Assembly (NCBI GenBank): GCA_963780815.1
Contig: CAWADG010000006.1
Span: 214,893 to 278,892, forward strand
Direction: 5' to 3'
Length of the DNA stretch: 64,000 bases
Origin: VRUE01 sp963780815
GTDB taxonomy: Bacteria; Actinomycetota; Thermoleophilia; Solirubrobacterales; 70-9
Positions within the stretch are counted from its first letter, which is position 1. Each line of letters begins with the position of its first letter. Below the pieces are notes generated by a model, which was given only the letters and a program-made list of their open reading frames with translations, had not been told where the DNA came from and ran no database searches. This document shows, piece after piece, positions 60,625 through 64,000 of this stretch. Both the position numbers and the translations under genes were made by a program.

Positions 60625-61372
60625 GAGCGAATCAGCGCCCAAGGCGTCGCGTGCAATCGCGTTAAGCAAGACCCTCAGGGCAGAAATTGAAAGCGGGGCA
60701 ATCGCCCCAGGCTCAAAGCTTCCCGCCGAGCGCAAGCTTGCTGACGAGGCCGGGCTCAGTCGCATCACGGTGCGGGAGGCACTGCGCATGTTGGAGAGCA
60801 CCGGACTGATCGAAACACGTGAACGAGAGGGCCGTTTCGTCGTCGAGTCTGAGCAGCGGCTGCAACGCGAGTGGGCAACCTGGGGGGAGATCTACATGTC
60901 AGAGGCCCTCGATCTACTCATCGTCCGTGGCGCACTCGACGTTCTTGCTGCCGGTCTTGCCGCACTCCAGAGGACAGACGCCGGCATCGATCGTATTCGG
61001 GCAGCTCACGGGGAGTTCGAGCACGCGTGCGACGCCGGCACGCCCGAATCGCTGAGAGACCTCGACGTCGCATTCCATCTCGCTATCGCTCAAGCCGTAC
61101 ATGGGCGACTTCTTTTTTCGATGCTGAGCAGTCTGCATGGGCATCTGGCGGATGCGCGCGTGTTCGCCTTCGTTCGTCCCGAGCGGGCGATCCAGTCCGC
61201 TATTGAGCATGACCGGATCCTTCGTGCAATCGAGGCTGGCGATTCCGCCAAGGCAGAAGAAACAACGTCCGCTCATTGCGCCCGAGTTCGGAGGATCCTT
61301 GAAGTTGAGGGCCGAGCGGGGAAATTAGGCGGCGCGACCGAAGAACATGGAGCACTGCGCCCGTTGCGCTAG
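60608..61372 (+). CDS. FadR-subfamily GntR regulator 2
   Basis: 254 residues, GTG 60608 in GTGAGAGGTGAGC. Winged HTH: TLRAEIESGAIAPGSKLPAE, RKLADEAGLSRITVREALRM, LESTGLIETREREGRFVVES; FCD ligand domain with LDVAFHLAIAQAVHGRLLFS. Second regulator of the same class in the same operon, at its 3' end. It may sense a later intermediate or control the amidohydrolase. Confidence 0.92.
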   Translation: MSGTRKSESAPKASRAIALSKTLRAEIESGAIAPGSKLPAERKLADEAGLSRITVREALRMLESTGLIETREREGRFVVESEQRLQREWATWGEIYMSEALDLLIVRGALDVLAAGLAALQRTDAGIDRIRAAHGEFEHACDAGTPESLRDLDVAFHLAIAQAVHGRLLFSMLSSLHGHLADARVFAFVRPERAIQSAIEHDRILRAIEAGDSAKAEETTSAHCARVRRILEVEGRAGKLGGATEEHGALRPLR

Positions 61373-61521
61373 GTCACATTTCTGGATGGCTAGGGGCCGA
61401 ATCCGAGCTTCACCACGTGCTCTGCTCAGCCGCGCAAGGTAGTGAGCTCATCTGGGGCGGCTAAGCGTAAAGTTCCCGACGCAGTGATCCTGCGGTCGCT
61501 GAGAAGGGGCCTCGGGGCCAC

Positions 61522-61799
61522 GTGATCGCCATCTACGCCGAGTTCTTCTATCCGCCACGTCGTCGGATCTTTCTTCGGAACAAAGTGCGAGCAACTCGAA
61601 GAGTGAGCCAGCGACTTAGCGACGCCCAGGTAGACAACCTGTTCGCCATCCTGGGTCTCAGCGATGCAGAGACCGAGGCAGGTTTAGTCGTGCGGGCGTC
61701 TGACCCGAGGACTTCCACAAGAACGAGCTCTTCTGGGTGCTTGCAGATCCTTTCGACGCCGATGACCGCCGGCTATGCACCGCGTCATTGACGCGATGA
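61522..61799 (+). pseudogene. Small broken gene of unknown family
   Basis: GTG 61522 gives about 60 residues (RVSQRLSDAQVDNLFAILGL, SDAETEAGLVVRASDP). One missing base at about 61710 (GACCCGAGG) then hides a natural continuation in another frame: PEDFHKNELFWVLADPFDAD, DRRLCTASLTR, to TGA 61797-61799. Joined, it reads as one small acidic protein. No family known. Either a pseudogene or an assembly error. Confidence 0.45.
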
Positions 61800-62149
61800 A
61801 CGTGATCGGCGCCCAGCCCGACGGCTGGTGGCGGGATCGCCGCGCCGCAATCGAGCGGCTGGTCGGCCAGCTCGATCGCTGGGCGACCGAGGCCGACGAG
61901 CAAGTCACCGTCGTCCTTGAGCAGCCTCCCTCGCCGCGAATCCGCGCCGAGAGGATCGGGATCGCCTGGGCTCCGCGCCCAGGTCCCAACTCCGCAGACG
62001 CGGAGATCCTGCGCCGACTCGGTGGCTGGCTCGCCGAGGGCGACGTGACGCTGGTCACCTCCGACCGCGACCTCGCCGATCGAGCGCGCTCCCACGGCGC
62101 CGAGGTCGAACCTTCCGCGGCCTTCCGCGCTCGGCTTGAGCCGCTCTGA
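61775..62149 (+). CDS. NYN-domain (YacP/Rae1-like) ribonuclease
   Basis: 124 residues. PIN/NYN acidic sites: VIDAMNVIGAQPDGWWRDRR (Asp6, Asn9), SADAEILRRL and VTLVTSDRDLADRARSHGAE. These match YacP-type NYN nucleases that cleave RNA, sometimes on ribosomes. Length is shorter than YacP (about 170). ATG 61775 lies within the tail of the broken gene. Confidence 0.8.
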   Translation: MHRVIDAMNVIGAQPDGWWRDRRAAIERLVGQLDRWATEADEQVTVVLEQPPSPRIRAERIGIAWAPRPGPNSADAEILRRLGGWLAEGDVTLVTSDRDLADRARSHGAEVEPSAAFRARLEPL

Positions 62150-63028
62150 TCTCCAATACTTGGCCTTTCTCACCCCCGTTTTGCAGAATCCCCCGCTCGG
62201 TGATCGGCCGTACGGCGTCTGAAGCCTTGGTAGGAGTAATGGGCATTTCTTTCGGCCGATTTGGACCGGGGGCGGTGCGCGTCCCCGCCGCTTCTACCGC
62301 CCCTCATCCGCACAACCCTCCTGAAAAGGAAGGCTCTCCGAGGGCCTTGACCCACGTCCAGCTACCTCGATATTCAGAGATAACGAGGAATCCGCGGGAA
62401 TGGCTCCTGTGGCCTCGAGATTAGGTCCGGGATTGGTTTAGTCAGCGACTTCCTCTAGCGAATGCCGACCGGAGTTCTAAGCTCGTTCGCATGAGCTATC
62501 GCGAACGCGATCTCTTGGAGAAGGTCACCCACCCAGAGCCTGGGAAGCAATCCCCGAACCGACCTCGCTTTCTCCACGCTCTGAAGGAGGCTGCGAGGGA
62601 GGCGATCCTGCGGCGTGTCAGCACGAAGCGGTAGCCGTCGCAGGCCGCGAAGCGGACCGTGGCGCCGGATGCCTCGTCAAATGTGTCCGGCAAGTCCCAG
62701 GGCGAGGACAGGAGGGACGCGAGAGAGGCCCCGGGGATGCATCGGCGCCGAGGTTCGCCAGCTGGGGGCCGAGCGTTCGCCGGTTCAAATCTCCCTCCCC
62801 GATTAGCCGGAAGCCCGTTTCGGAAGCAGGCTTGCAGGTCGCTGAGTCAGAGGTGCACCCACCGATACTCCCGCGAGAGGGCATAGCCATTTGGAAGAGC
62901 TACGGATTGACATACCCCTGGCCACCGGCCTCTTCCGGGCGTTGCCCATGGCTGACCTGTCGGCACATGTGGGGTCGTGGGCGCTTCCTATCCGGGCGCC
63001 GGGTCCGGCTCGTAGGCTCTGTGACGTA
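62150..63028. other. Intergenic region with repeat unit and tRNA-like scrap
   Basis: About 880 bases. It contains the first copy of a diverged repeat (62360-62418) and a small frame MSYRERDLLEKVTHPEPGKQ... (62491-62634, 47 residues) that lacks a ribosome site. At about 62764-62803 is a T-arm/acceptor-like piece, CGCCGGTTCAAATCTCCC then TCCCCGATTA, without the rest of a tRNA. No convincing gene. Confidence 0.45.
62360..62418. repeat. Repeat copy 1 with dyad core
   Basis: AGCTACCTCGATATTCAGAG then ATAACGAGGAATCCGCGGGA and ATGGCTCCTGTGGCCTCGA. Its second copy is at 63882-63940 (roughly 80% identical by eye). The core CCTCGATAT TCAG AGATAACGAGG is an imperfect inverted repeat, and GGGA..CTCCT forms a small stem. 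Confidence 0.55.
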
Positions 63029-63658
63029 ATGAGCGAGCCGACCCGACACGAGCACCCGCTTCTCCGTCGCGCCGACCTCGCTGCCGATCCGATCGTGCAG
63101 TTCGATCGCTGGTACCAGCCGGCCGAGCGCGAAGTGCCGCTGGCGGAGGCGATGACTCTGGCTACGGTCGGGCCCGATGGCGCCCCCGACGCGCGAATGG
63201 TCCTGCTCAAGGGCCACGGTCCCGACGGCTTTCGCTTCTTCACCAACTACGAGAGCGCCAAGGCGGCCCAGATCGCCGCCGACTCACGGGCGGCCCTGGT
63301 CGTCTACTGGCGCGAGCACGACCGCCAGGTCCGCGTCCGCGGTTCCGTCGAGCGGCTCCCGGCCGCGGACTCCGACGCCTACTTCGCGAACAGGGACCGC
63401 GAGAGCCGCATCGGTGCCTGGGCCTCGCCACAGAGCCGACCGCTGCCCGGGCGAGACGCCCTCGAGGCGAGCTTGAGAGAGACCGAGGAACGCTGGGAGG
63501 GCGAGGAGGACATTCCCCGCCCGGAGCACTGGGGTGGCTTCTTGGTGCGGCACGAGACGGTCGAGTTCTGGCAGGGTCAGAGGGCGCGCCTGCACGACCG
63601 CTTCCTCTACACGCGCGAGATTGCGAACGGCTGGCGCATCGAGCGCCTTGCGCCCTGA
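63029..63658 (+). CDS. pdxH: Pyridoxamine 5'-phosphate oxidase
   Basis: 209 residues, ATG 63029. It oxidises pyridoxamine/pyridoxine 5'-phosphate to pyridoxal 5'-phosphate with FMN. Signature parts: FDRWYQPAEREVPLAEAMTL, ATVGPDGAPDARMVLLKGHG, PDGFRFFTNYESAKAAQIAA, VRVRGSVERLPAADSDAYFA, RIGAWASPQSRPLPGRDALE, and the C-terminal PRPEHWGGFLVRHETVEFWQ, RLHDRFLYTR. Length is normal. In-frame codons upstream to 62891 are not family-like, so ATG 63029 is preferred. Confidence 0.96.
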   Translation: MSEPTRHEHPLLRRADLAADPIVQFDRWYQPAEREVPLAEAMTLATVGPDGAPDARMVLLKGHGPDGFRFFTNYESAKAAQIAADSRAALVVYWREHDRQVRVRGSVERLPAADSDAYFANRDRESRIGAWASPQSRPLPGRDALEASLRETEERWEGEEDIPRPEHWGGFLVRHETVEFWQGQRARLHDRFLYTREIANGWRIERLAP

Positions 63659-64000
63659 CTCCTCCCTCGAACTGAAGCAGCCCACTGCTATACGGCCATC
63701 CACTCGATGATCCGCGGGTGGTAGCGAGAGACGAATCGGGCCCGGTATCGGTCGTCGCGACCACCCTAAAGATGCCTGCAAACGAGGATTCTGCCCCGGC
63801 TCTTGTCCATGTGCGCCTGTGCGTGCACACCCGCACACCCCGAGGCCACGGAAGCTTCTCCGCGATTCTCGACCCCCCAATAGCTACTCAGATATTCAGA
63901 GATATCGAGTAATCCGAGGGAAGCGCTCCCGTGGTCTCGGGGAGGTATCAGTAAGGCGGGGGTTATCGGGCGTTGGGGCTTTGCGCGCAATGGCGGTTAG
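63659..64000. other. Intergenic end region with tRNA-Met-like fragment and repeat
   Basis: 340 bases to the window end. Holds GGTAGCGAGAGACGAATCG (63720-63738), identical to 26759-26777, and repeat copy 2 (63882-63940). No gene seen; a downstream gene may begin outside the window. Confidence 0.5.
63882..63940. repeat. Repeat copy 2 with dyad core
   Basis: AGCTACTCAGATATTCAGAG then ATATCGAGTAATCCGAGGGA and AGCGCTCCCGTGGTCTCGG. ACTC A GATAT and ATATC GAGT form an inverted repeat, and GGGAAGCGCTCCC a second small stem. Parallel to the copy at 62360; the stem bases differ but pairing is roughly kept. Confidence 0.55.

Noticed and set aside
62891..63028. Upstream extension of pdxH
   Set aside because: Residues before ATG 63029 do not resemble the family and would overlap a repeat-rich gap.
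1..64000. CRISPR arrays, rRNA genes, riboswitches, transposases
   Set aside because: No regularly spaced repeats, rRNA blocks, recognised aptamer cores or transposase motifs were seen.

Overview
The window is a 64 kb piece of a very GC-rich actinobacterial chromosome. Dense genes, many GTG/TTG starts, 1-8 base stop/start overlaps, WS/DGAT and DUF5995 genes, and a broken copy of the small 'ANxxxxIALFxAL..GYA' secreted-protein family all point to the Thermoleophilia (Solirubrobacterales-like). That placement is an inference from gene content, not from a marker gene.

Layout. (1) 1-4.3 kb: the end of a WS/DGAT acyltransferase, a 5' half of a tRNA-Val gene, a frameshifted permuted papain/NlpC-like gene and a nucleoside phosphorylase-like gene. 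(2) 4.3-26.6 kb: one unidirectional, translationally coupled locus for a contractile phage-tail-like particle (extracellular contractile injection system, eCIS). It holds sheath, inner tube, T4-type baseplate chaperone-like protein, Pro-rich protein, Pvc16-type cap, AAA+ ATPase, second tube-fold protein, LysM protein, split hub/spike/PAAR tip, gp25, two J-type baseplate proteins, a gpI-like protein and a large fibre-like protein. At its 3' end are a cysteine-rich candidate cargo of lower GC, two small unknown genes and a BTAD/SARP regulator. I found no tape-measure gene. (3) 26.8-39 kb: accessory genes, mostly signal-peptide-less hydrolases (papain-like C1 peptidase, M19 dipeptidase, metallophosphoesterase), a Vps62-like protein, a methyltransferase, DUF5995, and a two-gene DUF4231/SLATT-like plus TIR-transmembrane operon preceded by a perfect palindrome. 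(4) 46.0-39.2 kb, minus strand: a six-gene lipid/sterol-type operon (cholesterol-oxidase-like GMC enzyme, alpha/beta hydrolase, acetoacetate decarboxylase-like enzyme, two small membrane proteins, patatin). (5) 46.0-49.3 kb: mobile-element debris, with a frameshifted tyrosine integrase, an excisionase-like HTH gene, a 5'-truncated DUF4420 PD-(D/E)XK gene, tRNA-like scraps and hairpins. (6) 49.4-61.4 kb: a catabolic regulon, with an amidohydrolase diverging from an ABC importer, DUF1989, two FadR/GntR regulators, a tautomerase, an isochorismatase-VOC fusion, an M24 peptidase, an enolase-superfamily enzyme, an octopine-dehydrogenase-like enzyme and a DpaA-like dehydrogenase. (7) 61.5-64 kb: a broken small gene, a NYN/YacP-type nuclease, pdxH, and a diverged direct repeat with internal dyad symmetry.

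How it fits together. Region 2 builds the particle: the ATPase and cap for assembly, sheath/tube for contraction, baseplate and fibres for docking, and the 3' genes as likely cargo and control. Region 6 looks like import and stepwise hydrolysis or oxidation of a nitrogen-containing small molecule under two FadR-type repressors. Several tRNA-derived fragments suggest repeated integration and excision. I saw no CRISPR array, rRNA, intact tRNA or transposase.
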